A stretch of DNA of 64,000 nt. It comes from Actinoplanes subtropicus (GTDB lineage: Bacteria; Actinomycetota; Actinomycetes; Mycobacteriales; Micromonosporaceae). The stretch is from assembly GCF_000721705.1 (NCBI RefSeq), contig NZ_JOJL01000034.1:22099-86098 (forward strand). The letters are read 5' to 3'. Positions 33,351-40,286 of this stretch are shown piece after piece. The stretch's first letter is position 1. Each line of letters opens with the position of its first letter. Under the pieces are notes generated by a model. It saw only the letters and a program-made list of their open reading frames with translations, was not told the DNA's origin and ran no database searches. The translations under genes and the position numbers were made by a program.

Positions 33351-34678
33351 CCGGGGCCGAGTCGCTGATCCGCATGCGCCTGCGGGTCGAGCAGGACGTG
33401 TTCGCGGTGCGCCAGCTCGGCCGCGAGGTGGCCCGCGCGGTCGGCCTCGAGCAGCAGGATCAGACCCGGCTGGCCACCGCGCTGAGCGAGGTGGCCCGGG
33501 TCATGCTGGCCGCCGGACCGGACGGCGATGTGGAGTTCATCGCGGAGCCGAACGGGGTACCCACGTTGCGCGTGGCGGTGGGCAACCCGCGGCCCGGCGG
33601 CGTGGCCGAGATCGGCGCGCAGCTCGTACAGGTCGGCCGGCTGGTCGACACGTTGGAGGTCGGTGATGGCGAGAGCGGCACGGTGGTCCGGATGGCTCGG
33701 CGGCTGCCGGCGAGCGCCCCGCGGCTGACCCCGGAACGCATGGAGGACATACGAGCCGGGCTGGTGCGGCATGTGCCGGGCACCCCGCTGGACGAGTTGA
33801 GCGCGCAGAATCAGCAACTGATCGCCGCGCTCGATGAGGTGCGCGCCCAGCGCGACGACCTGGCCCGGCTGAACGCCGAGCTGGCGGAGACGAACCACGG
33901 CGTGATGGCGCTCTACCACCAGCTCTCCGACGAGCTGGAGGAGACCAACCGCGGGGTGGTGGCGCTCTACGCCGAGCTGGACGAGCGGTCGCTGCAGCTG
34001 CGCGCGGCGAGCGAGGCGAAGAGCCGGTTCCTGGCGAACGTCAGCCACGAGCTGCGCGCCCCGGTGACCGCGGTGATCGGGCTGACCCGGCTGCTGCTCG
34101 ACCCGGCGTCCGACCCGCTGAGCTCCGAGCAGCGCCGCCAGGTCGACCTGATCGGTGGCTCGGCCGGTGACCTGCTGACCCTGGTCAACGATCTGCTGGA
34201 CCTGGCCAAGGCGGAGGCCGGCCGGGTCGAGCCGCAGTGCTCCGAGGTGGATCTGCGGGCGCTCTTCGGCCAGCTGCGCGGCACGCTGCGGCCGCTGGCC
34301 ACCCGGCCCGAGGTCGACTTCGTGGTCGAGGAGCCGGCGGTGCCGAGCCTGCGCAGCGACGAGGTGCTGCTCGCCCGGGTGCTGCGCAACCTGCTGACCA
34401 ACGCGGTCAAGTTCACCGCCGACGGCTCGGTGACCCTGGCGGCGCGGGCGGTGGACGACGATGTCGAGTTCACCGTGGCCGACACCGGCGCGGGCATCCC
34501 GGCCGAGCTGCACGAGCGGATCTTCGAGGAGTTCTATCAGGTGCCGGGCAGCAAGGCGGGCACCGGACTCGGCCTGCCCTATGCGCGCCGGCTCGTCGGG
34601 ATCCTCGGCGGAAGCCTGCGCGTCGACTCGGCGCCGGGGGCGGGCAGCACTTTCACCGTACGGCTGCCGAAGTCATGA
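33347..34678 (+). CDS. Hybrid histidine kinase with a degenerate RsbT-like N-terminal domain
   Basis: The 443-residue cytoplasmic kinase starts in an ATGA overlap. Residues 11-120 align with the RsbT two genes upstream: VEQDVFAVRQLGREVARAVGL matches TDQDVVRVRQLVRTVAVSVKL, and ATALSEVARVMLAAG matches TAASELARNTLVYGG. The catalytic Asn is Val here, and the DQGPG box is absent, so this domain should not bind ATP. A coiled coil (150-222) with a duplicated EETNRGVVALY-type heptad leads to the kinase core: FLANVSHELRAPV (His234), RNLLTNAVKFT and a GTGLGLPYARRL lid. It links phosphorelay to partner switching. Confidence 0.85.
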   Translation: MTGAESLIRMRLRVEQDVFAVRQLGREVARAVGLEQQDQTRLATALSEVARVMLAAGPDGDVEFIAEPNGVPTLRVAVGNPRPGGVAEIGAQLVQVGRLVDTLEVGDGESGTVVRMARRLPASAPRLTPERMEDIRAGLVRHVPGTPLDELSAQNQQLIAALDEVRAQRDDLARLNAELAETNHGVMALYHQLSDELEETNRGVVALYAELDERSLQLRAASEAKSRFLANVSHELRAPVTAVIGLTRLLLDPASDPLSSEQRRQVDLIGGSAGDLLTLVNDLLDLAKAEAGRVEPQCSEVDLRALFGQLRGTLRPLATRPEVDFVVEEPAVPSLRSDEVLLARVLRNLLTNAVKFTADGSVTLAARAVDDDVEFTVADTGAGIPAELHERIFEEFYQVPGSKAGTGLGLPYARRLVGILGGSLRVDSAPGAGSTFTVRLPKS

Positions 34679-36204
34679 ACGCGGCGACCGTCCTCGTCGT
34701 CGACGACAGCGCCACCAAGCGGTATCTGCTGGTCAGCTGGCTGACCCGGGCCGGTTTCACGGTCCGCCAGGCGGAGACCGGCGGCGAGGCGTTGCGGGTG
34801 CTGCCGGGCTCTGGCGTCGACCTCGTCGTGCTGGACGTCAAGCTGCCGGACATGAACGGCTTCGACGTCTGCGAGAAGATCAAGACCGATCCGGCGTACG
34901 GCGGACCACCGGTCATCCACGTGTCCGCGCACGCCGTCGACGTCGGCGATCGGGCCCACGGGCTGAACCGGGGTGCGGACGCCTACCTGGTCGAGCCGAT
35001 CGAGCCGGACGAGCTGATCGCCACCTGCCAGGCCGTGCTGCGGTACTACTCGGCGCGCCGCCGGGCCGAGTTCCTGGCCGCCCGGCTGGTTCGGCTGGCC
35101 GAGGCGACCCTCGCGATCAACCTGGCCTCGACCCTGCCGGAGTTGCTGGAGGCGGCGGCCGCGGGCGCGTACGACATCTTCGGCGGCCCGGTCGTGGTGC
35201 TGGCCGAGACCGCCGACGGGGACAGCCTCGCCGCGGTCGGCTCGCCCCCGGTGCTCCGCCGGTGGTCGCTGGCCGAGCGCAACGCGGCGATCGGCTCCCT
35301 GGTCCGCACCGACCAGCCGGCCGACTGGGAGGTCACCGACTGGCCGGCGGGCGAGCGGGTGGCGGTGGCGGCGACCCGGCTGCGGATCGACCGCCCCTCG
35401 GTCTACGTGGCGGTGCGGTCCAGCTCGCAGACTCCCGGCTTCCCGGTGCTGCGCCAGCTGTCCCAGGCGGTCGCGGCCGCGGTCGAGGCGCAGCGGTCGT
35501 ACGACGAGGAGCACCGGATCGCCATCACCCTGCAGCGCAGCCTGCTGCAGTCGCGGCTGCCCAGCGTGCCCGGCGTGGAGACCGCGGTGCGCTACATGCC
35601 GGCCGGCTCGCAGACCGAGGTGGGCGGCGACTTCTACGAGGTCGCCGTGCTCGACGGCCGGCTGCTGGTGGCGATCGGCGACGTGGCCGGCCACTCGCTG
35701 CACGCGGCCACGGTGATGGCCGAGGTGCGGCACGCGGTCCGCGCGTACGCCGTCGAGGGCCATCCGCCCGGGACGGTGCTCGCCCTGGTCAACCGCTTCA
35801 TGCGGCGGGTTCTGCCGGCCGACTCGGCGACGGTCTGCCTGTGCACCCTCGACCCGCTGACCGGTGAGGTACGGATGGCCGGCGCCGGTCACCTGCCGCC
35901 GCTGCTGCACACCGCCGAGGGGGTGTCCTTCCTGCAGCCGGGCGGCGTGCTGCTGGGCATCGACGCGCCCCGCCCGGCCGACCTGCAGTTCGTGCTGCCG
36001 CCCGGCGGCACGCTGGTGCTCTACACCGACGGCCTGGTCGAGCGCCGGGACGAGGACATCGACGTGGGGCTGGCCGCACTTCGCCGGGTGGCCGCCGAGG
36101 TCGACCCGGATCTCGAGGACTTCTGCGATCGCCTCCTGCTGCGACTCGGCGCCGCCGGACAGGCCGACGACGACGTGGCGGTGGTTGCCGTTCGCCGGTC
36201 TTGA
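34675..36204 (+). CDS. Receiver-GAF-PP2C (SpoIIE/RsbU-type) phosphatase
   Basis: The 509-residue protein begins in an ATGA overlap with the kinase gene. Residues 4-122 are a receiver domain (LVVDDSATKRYLL, Asp54 in VVLDVKLPDMNGFD), though the usual switch lysine motif reads VEPIEP. Residues 140-275 resemble a GAF domain. Residues 300-509 are a PP2C phosphatase with GGDFYEVAVL, IGDVAGHSLHAA and YTDGLVERR. Kinase phosphorylation should control the phosphatase, which would dephosphorylate STAS antagonists such as the divergent one at 30184. The missing Lys in the receiver is unusual. Confidence 0.88.
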   Translation: MNAATVLVVDDSATKRYLLVSWLTRAGFTVRQAETGGEALRVLPGSGVDLVVLDVKLPDMNGFDVCEKIKTDPAYGGPPVIHVSAHAVDVGDRAHGLNRGADAYLVEPIEPDELIATCQAVLRYYSARRRAEFLAARLVRLAEATLAINLASTLPELLEAAAAGAYDIFGGPVVVLAETADGDSLAAVGSPPVLRRWSLAERNAAIGSLVRTDQPADWEVTDWPAGERVAVAATRLRIDRPSVYVAVRSSSQTPGFPVLRQLSQAVAAAVEAQRSYDEEHRIAITLQRSLLQSRLPSVPGVETAVRYMPAGSQTEVGGDFYEVAVLDGRLLVAIGDVAGHSLHAATVMAEVRHAVRAYAVEGHPPGTVLALVNRFMRRVLPADSATVCLCTLDPLTGEVRMAGAGHLPPLLHTAEGVSFLQPGGVLLGIDAPRPADLQFVLPPGGTLVLYTDGLVERRDEDIDVGLAALRRVAAEVDPDLEDFCDRLLLRLGAAGQADDDVAVVAVRRS

Positions 36205-36210
36205 CGAGGA

Positions 36211-36229
36211 CTATTCACTCGTTGAATAG
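36211..36229. promoter_or_regulatory. Palindromic operator candidate upstream of the PadR gene
   Basis: CTATTCA (36211-36217) and TGAATAG (36223-36229) form a perfect seven-base dyad with a five-base spacer, ending eight bases before the PadR start. Its position over the expected promoter or start site, and its A/T content in GC-rich surroundings, fit an autoregulatory PadR site. Confidence 0.65.
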
Positions 36230-36237
36230 CAGCGTCC

Positions 36238-36774
36238 ATGTCCACCGCCCATGTCCTGCTCGGCCTTCTGGCGGCCGGCCCGCGGCACGGCTACGACCTC
36301 AAGCGGGCCCACGACGACCGGCTGCCCCGGGCCAAGCCGCTCGCGTATGGCCAGGTCTACGCGACCCTCGGCCGGCTCGAGCGGGACGGCCTGGTCACCG
36401 AGGCCGGGCAGGACCGCGAGGGCGGCCCCGACCGGACCTCGTACGAGATCACCGAGGAGGGCCGGCGGCACCTCGACGCCTGGCTGTCCGCGGTCGACCC
36501 GCCGGCGCCCTACGTCACCAGCGAACTGTTCAGCAAGGTGGTGGTCGCGCTGCTCGCCGCCGACGCCGGGCGGGCCCGCGACTATCTGGTCGCCCAGCGC
36601 GCCGCGCACATGAGCCGCATGCGCGAGCTCACCACCGCGAAGACCGAGCCCGGGGCGGGCGTCGGCGACGTGGTCGCCGCCGACTACGCCATCGGGCATC
36701 TCGAGGCCGACCTGCGCTGGCTGCAGACCACGCTGGCGCGGGTGGCCGACCTGCAGAAGGAAGTGACCAGTTGA
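36238..36774 (+). CDS. PadR family transcriptional regulator
   Basis: The 178-residue protein has the PadR winged helix (LLGLLAAGPRHGYDLKRAHD, VYATLGRLERDGLVTE, TSYEITEEGRRHLDAWL) and a C-terminal Vir-type dimerisation helix bundle ending LQKEV. PadR proteins commonly repress adjacent multidrug or antimicrobial-peptide exporters until a ligand binds. It heads an operon with an ABC ATPase and FtsX-like permease, joined by short overlaps. Confidence 0.92.
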   Translation: MSTAHVLLGLLAAGPRHGYDLKRAHDDRLPRAKPLAYGQVYATLGRLERDGLVTEAGQDREGGPDRTSYEITEEGRRHLDAWLSAVDPPAPYVTSELFSKVVVALLAADAGRARDYLVAQRAAHMSRMRELTTAKTEPGAGVGDVVAADYAIGHLEADLRWLQTTLARVADLQKEVTS

Positions 36775-37454
36775 GCGCACTGCTGAGCGGTACCGGCCTG
36801 GTCCGCAACTACGGCGCCACCCCGGCGCTGCGCGGAATCGACCTCGAGGTCGCCGCGGGGGAGATCGTCGCGGTCACCGGTCCGAGCGGCTGCGGGAAGT
36901 CCACGCTGCTGCACTGCCTGGCCGGCATCCTCCGGGTGGACGGCGGCACCGTCACCTACCGCGACCAGGACATCGGGTTGTGGTCCGAGGCGGCCCGGTC
37001 CAGGCTTCGCCGCACCGAGTTCGGGGTGCTGTTCCAGTTCGGGCAGTTGGTCCCCGAACTCACCGCGGTGGAGAACGTCGCGCTGCCACTGCTTCTCGCC
37101 GGCACGGGGCGGCGAGAAGCGCGGCAGACGGCGCTCGACTGGCTCGGCCGGCTCGGCGTGGCCGAGTCGGCCGAGCAGCGACCCGGCACGATGTCCGGCG
37201 GCCAGCAGCAGCGCTGCGCCACCGCCCGGGCGCTGGTCACCGAGCCGCGGGTGCTGTTCGCCGACGAGCCGACCGGCGCGCTCGACGTGCTCACCGGCGA
37301 GCAGGTGCTGGGCCAGATCGTCCGGGTGGCGCGCGAGCAGGGCACGGCGGTCGTGCTGGTCACCCACGAGTCGAGCGTCGCGGCGTACGCCGATCGCGAG
37401 GTCGCCCTGCGCGACGGCGTGGTCGACCCGACCGGGCTGGGCCTGGCCCGGTGA
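36771..37454 (+). CDS. ABC transporter ATP-binding protein (MacB/LolD type)
   Basis: TTG 36771 overlaps the PadR stop. The 227-residue ATPase has Walker A GPSGCGKST, signature MSGGQQQRCATARALV, Walker B VLFADEPTGALD and the H-loop LVTHESSVAAYAD. The length and motifs fit the LolD/MacB group that works with FtsX-like permeases as mechanotransmission or export machines rather than importers. It is coupled to its permease by a GTGA overlap. Confidence 0.93.
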   Translation: MSALLSGTGLVRNYGATPALRGIDLEVAAGEIVAVTGPSGCGKSTLLHCLAGILRVDGGTVTYRDQDIGLWSEAARSRLRRTEFGVLFQFGQLVPELTAVENVALPLLLAGTGRREARQTALDWLGRLGVAESAEQRPGTMSGGQQQRCATARALVTEPRVLFADEPTGALDVLTGEQVLGQIVRVAREQGTAVVLVTHESSVAAYADREVALRDGVVDPTGLGLAR

Positions 37455-38932
37455 CCGCATCTACGCTGGCCCGGCTCGCCGTGGCCGGCAACCGCACCGA
37501 CATGTTGCGGACCGTCCTGACCGCGGTGAGCGCCCTGCTGGCCACGATCGCGATGCTGTGCGCGGCGACCGTCCTGTCGATCACCGGGTGGGCCGGCCGG
37601 TACGCCGCCGCGCTGCTGGTCGAGCCCGGCCTGCGGCCCGGGGTGGCGGCGACGCTGGTACTGGTCTCGCTGCCGGTGCTGGCGCTGGCCGGGCAGTGCA
37701 TCCGGCTCGGCGCGCCGGCGCGCGACCGGCGGCTGGCCGCGATCCGGCTGGCCGGCGCGACGCCGGGGGAGGCGGTGCTGATCGCCACCGCGGAGACGGC
37801 GGTGGCGAGCCTGCTCGGCTCGGTCGCCGGCCTGGTGGCGTACCTGGTCGCCCGGGCCGCGATCGGCGACCAGCGCACCCTGCCCACCGACGTCCTGCCG
37901 CCGGCGCCGGTCATCGTGCTGCTGGTGGTGCTGGTCCCGGTGCTGGCGGCGGCGGTCGGCGCGCTGCTGATGCGCCGGGTCATCGTCACCCCGCTCGGCG
38001 TGGTGCGGCGGGTGCGAAAGCGCGGCCCCCGGCCGTGGCCGGGCCTGCTGATCGCGGCGGGGCTGGCACTGTTCGCCCTTCCGTTCCAGGAGCACCTCAA
38101 GATTCATATACCGGCGCCGAGGAACGCGGCCCTGGCCGTCCTGGGTGGTGGGGTGCTGCTCACGATGGCGGGCGTGGTGCTGGGAGTCGGGTGGATCTCG
38201 CACACCGCCGGGCGGCTCCTGCGCCGCTACGGCCGCGGCCCGGCCACCCTGCTCGCCGGCCAGCGGCTGATCACCGACCCGTGGAACGGCAGCCGGACGA
38301 TGGCCGCGCTGCTCGCCGCGGTGACCGCGGGGTCGGTGGCGCTGGCGTACCGGGCGCTGCTGGCCACGAACTTCCGCTACTACGACCTCGACAACCAGGT
38401 CATGGGCTATTCGAACGGCGAGGGGACGGGCCCCGCCGCCGATCCGAGCTTCTACTTCAACGCGATCCGGCTGGTCATGGTGGCGGTCGGGCTGAGCGCA
38501 GCGGTCGCCGCGGCCGGGCTGCTGATCGCGCTGGTCGAGAGCGTCGTCGCGCGGCGCCGGGCGTACGCGTCGCTGACCGCGGCCGGCGTCCCGCGGCGTA
38601 CCCTCTCGGCGGCGATCCTCTGGCAGACGCTGACGCCGCTGGTGCCCGCCCTCGTGCTGGCGCTCGCCGCGGGTGACGCCCTGGTCCGGCTGACCCAGAC
38701 GGATTTCGACCTCGGCCACTCCTACCGGGAGTGTGTCTCCGAGAACGATCCCGAGGCGCATTGCCGCACGCTGGCCGAACTGCATTTGCCGAGCGTGCTG
38801 CACGTGCCGGTGCCGTGGGGTGACCTGGGGCTGCTCGGCGCGGGGGCGCTGCTGGCGGCCCTGGTCGCGGTCGGCGCCGGGGTCCTGGTGCTGCGCTCCA
38901 GCACGGACCTTGAGGAGTTGCGGGTGGGCTGA
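37451..38932 (+). CDS. FtsX-like ABC permease
   Basis: The 493-residue membrane protein starts at GTG 37451. It has about ten membrane segments in two FtsX-like halves: the first carries ARDRRLAAIRLAGATPGEAV, the second AYASLTAAGVPRRTLSAAI, the duplicated coupling segment that contacts the ATPase. A loop of about 80 residues with two Cys (RECVSENDPEAHC) is probably external. It is the membrane partner of the preceding ATPase, under PadR control. Confidence 0.88.
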   Translation: MTASTLARLAVAGNRTDMLRTVLTAVSALLATIAMLCAATVLSITGWAGRYAAALLVEPGLRPGVAATLVLVSLPVLALAGQCIRLGAPARDRRLAAIRLAGATPGEAVLIATAETAVASLLGSVAGLVAYLVARAAIGDQRTLPTDVLPPAPVIVLLVVLVPVLAAAVGALLMRRVIVTPLGVVRRVRKRGPRPWPGLLIAAGLALFALPFQEHLKIHIPAPRNAALAVLGGGVLLTMAGVVLGVGWISHTAGRLLRRYGRGPATLLAGQRLITDPWNGSRTMAALLAAVTAGSVALAYRALLATNFRYYDLDNQVMGYSNGEGTGPAADPSFYFNAIRLVMVAVGLSAAVAAAGLLIALVESVVARRRAYASLTAAGVPRRTLSAAILWQTLTPLVPALVLALAAGDALVRLTQTDFDLGHSYRECVSENDPEAHCRTLAELHLPSVLHVPVPWGDLGLLGAGALLAALVAVGAGVLVLRSSTDLEELRVG

Positions 38933-38942
38933 CGGGGGTTGA

Positions 38943-39119
38943 CACTCTCGATCGTCTCCGGCCTGCTTCTCGCCCCTGATCGTGGCCCAGATCGGCCCGG
39001 GCTTCGCCCGCGTCGTGGTGGCCCACCTGACGGTCGGGGTGGCCTTGGCCGCGTACCTGCTGGTTGTGATCACCGAGACCCGGCTGGCCCCGGCTGTGGC
39101 GGCGGGTGAGCCGCGATGA
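38943..39119 (+). pseudogene. C-terminal remnant of a membrane protein
   Basis: This frame has no start codon of its own but ends in a convincing protein tail: SPLIVAQIGPGFARVVVAHL, then VGVALAAYLLVVITETRLAP, and a TGA that overlaps the ATG of the multicopper oxidase remnant. The one membrane helix and the translational-coupling overlap suggest it was the gene upstream of the oxidase in an operon, whose 5' part has been lost. Family not recognised. Confidence 0.5.
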
Positions 39120-39520
39120 CCGGCAAGCCCGGCCTGAGCCGCCGGGATTTCCTCGGCATGGCCGACGGCAGCGCGCTGGCCACGATCACCGCCGGCGCGT
39201 TCGCGCTGCACGCCGGGCGCCGCGAGAACACCGGCCGGACCCTCACCAGCCGCGCGGTCTTGCCCGAGCCGTTCCAGGTGCCGCTGCCGGTGCCCCTGGT
39301 CGCCCGGCCGGTGGCGACCGACGGCGGCGCGGACCGCTACGAGATCGTGCAGCGCGCCGCCACGGCCGGGATCCTGCCCGGGCTGCGCACCGCGGTGTGG
39401 GGCTACGACGGGCAGTTCCCCGCCCGACCATCGTCGGGCGGGCCGGGCGGCAGGTGCGGGTGACGGTGCGCAACGAACTGCCCGTGCCGACCTCCACCCG
39501 CGTGCGCGGGGCCACTGGGC
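39116..39520 (+). pseudogene. N-terminal remnant of a TAT-exported multicopper oxidase
   Basis: ATG 39116 starts a twin-arginine signal (LSRRDFLGMADGSALATITAG) and the first part of a multicopper oxidase: LPEPFQVPLPVPL, ATAGILPGLRTAVWGYDGQF. At about 39421 one G is missing from a CCCGGCCC context, shifting frame. The other frame continues PTIVGRAGRQVRVTVRNELPVPTST and then ends, just before the copper-binding HVHG, in G-rich minisatellite. Over 85% of the enzyme, including all copper ligands, is gone. Confidence 0.82.
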
Positions 39521-39884
39521 GAGCGCGGGGCACGGGCCGCCGGGGCGCGAGCGTGGAGCGGGGGCGCGGGCGCGGGGCGCGGAGCGGGGCGCGGGGGCGG
39601 GGCCGAGGGCGCGGAGCGGGGGCGCGGGCACGGGCCGCGGAGCCGGGGCGAGGCCGGGGGCGCGGAGCCGGGGCGCGGGCGCGGGCCGCGGAGCCGGGGC
39701 GCGGAGCGGGGGCGCGGGCACGGGCCGCGGAGCCGGGGCGAGGCCGGGGGCGCGGAGCGGGGGCGCGGGTGCGGGCCGCGGAGCGGGGGCGCGGGTGCGG
39801 GGCGCGGAGCGGAGGCGCGGGGCCGCGGGCGCAGGGGCACAGGCGCGGGGCTCGGGGGCACTGGGCGCGGGAGTGGCCCCGGCT
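39521..39884 (+). repeat. G-rich minisatellite
   Basis: Degenerate tandem copies built from GCGGAGC, GGGGGCGCGGGC, ACGGGCCGCGGAGCC and GGGGCGAGGCCGG blocks fill this stretch; one longer combination recurs at about 39615 and again at 39710. Long open frames across it on both strands are artefacts of near-pure G+C. It replaces the 3' part of the multicopper oxidase gene. Confidence 0.85.
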
Positions 39885-40240
39885 TGCTCGGCGTCGGCCC
39901 GATCACCGCCGCCGCTCGACACATATTTCACAGATCTTGAAGGCGCGGCGTTCGCGGCTAGCAGGAAACCTCCACTCTTCGCCGAGGGCGGGCGCAAAGA
40001 TGAGGAATTGCTGTTCGCGGTGAACGCGGCGCCTTCAAGGTCGGCGGGTCGGCGGGTCGGCGGTCGGCGGTCGGCGGGTCGGCGGTGCGCGGCGGTGCGC
40101 GGCGGTGGTCTTGGGTCGGGCCGCCCGGCGGCCGGGGTCGGAGCTGAAGGTGCAGCTCGCGGCCCTGGCACGCCGGGGACTGATCTGACGCTCGTACGAT
40201 CGAAGCGCGAAAGGGAACCGCTCAGGTCTTGGGCCGAGGG
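39885..40240. repeat. Compound dispersed repeat, copy A, containing a 112-bp TIR element
   Basis: This block matches the reverse complement of 44700-45062 almost throughout. At its heart, 39932-40043, is a 112-bp element whose ends are inverted repeats (AGATCTTGAAGGCGCGGCGT on the left; the right end reads the same from the other strand with a few changes). Outside it lie the shared CCGATCACC/GCCGACGCCGAGC flank on one side and, on the other, GGTCGGCGG runs and the GTCTTGGG...CGTACG repeat also seen at 29267. About 46 bases downstream of the block is the stop of the S9 peptidase gene. Confidence 0.85.
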
Positions 40241-40286
40241 AGCGCTCAGGTCTTGCGCCGAGGGAGCGTCAGCGGTCTAGGGAGCG

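Noticed and set aside
36956..40171. Long minus-strand open frame across the ABC permease, oxidase remnant and minisatellite
   Set aside because: Its composition is Arg/Pro/Gln-rich noise, it is antisense to the well-supported ABC genes, and it crosses non-coding repeats.
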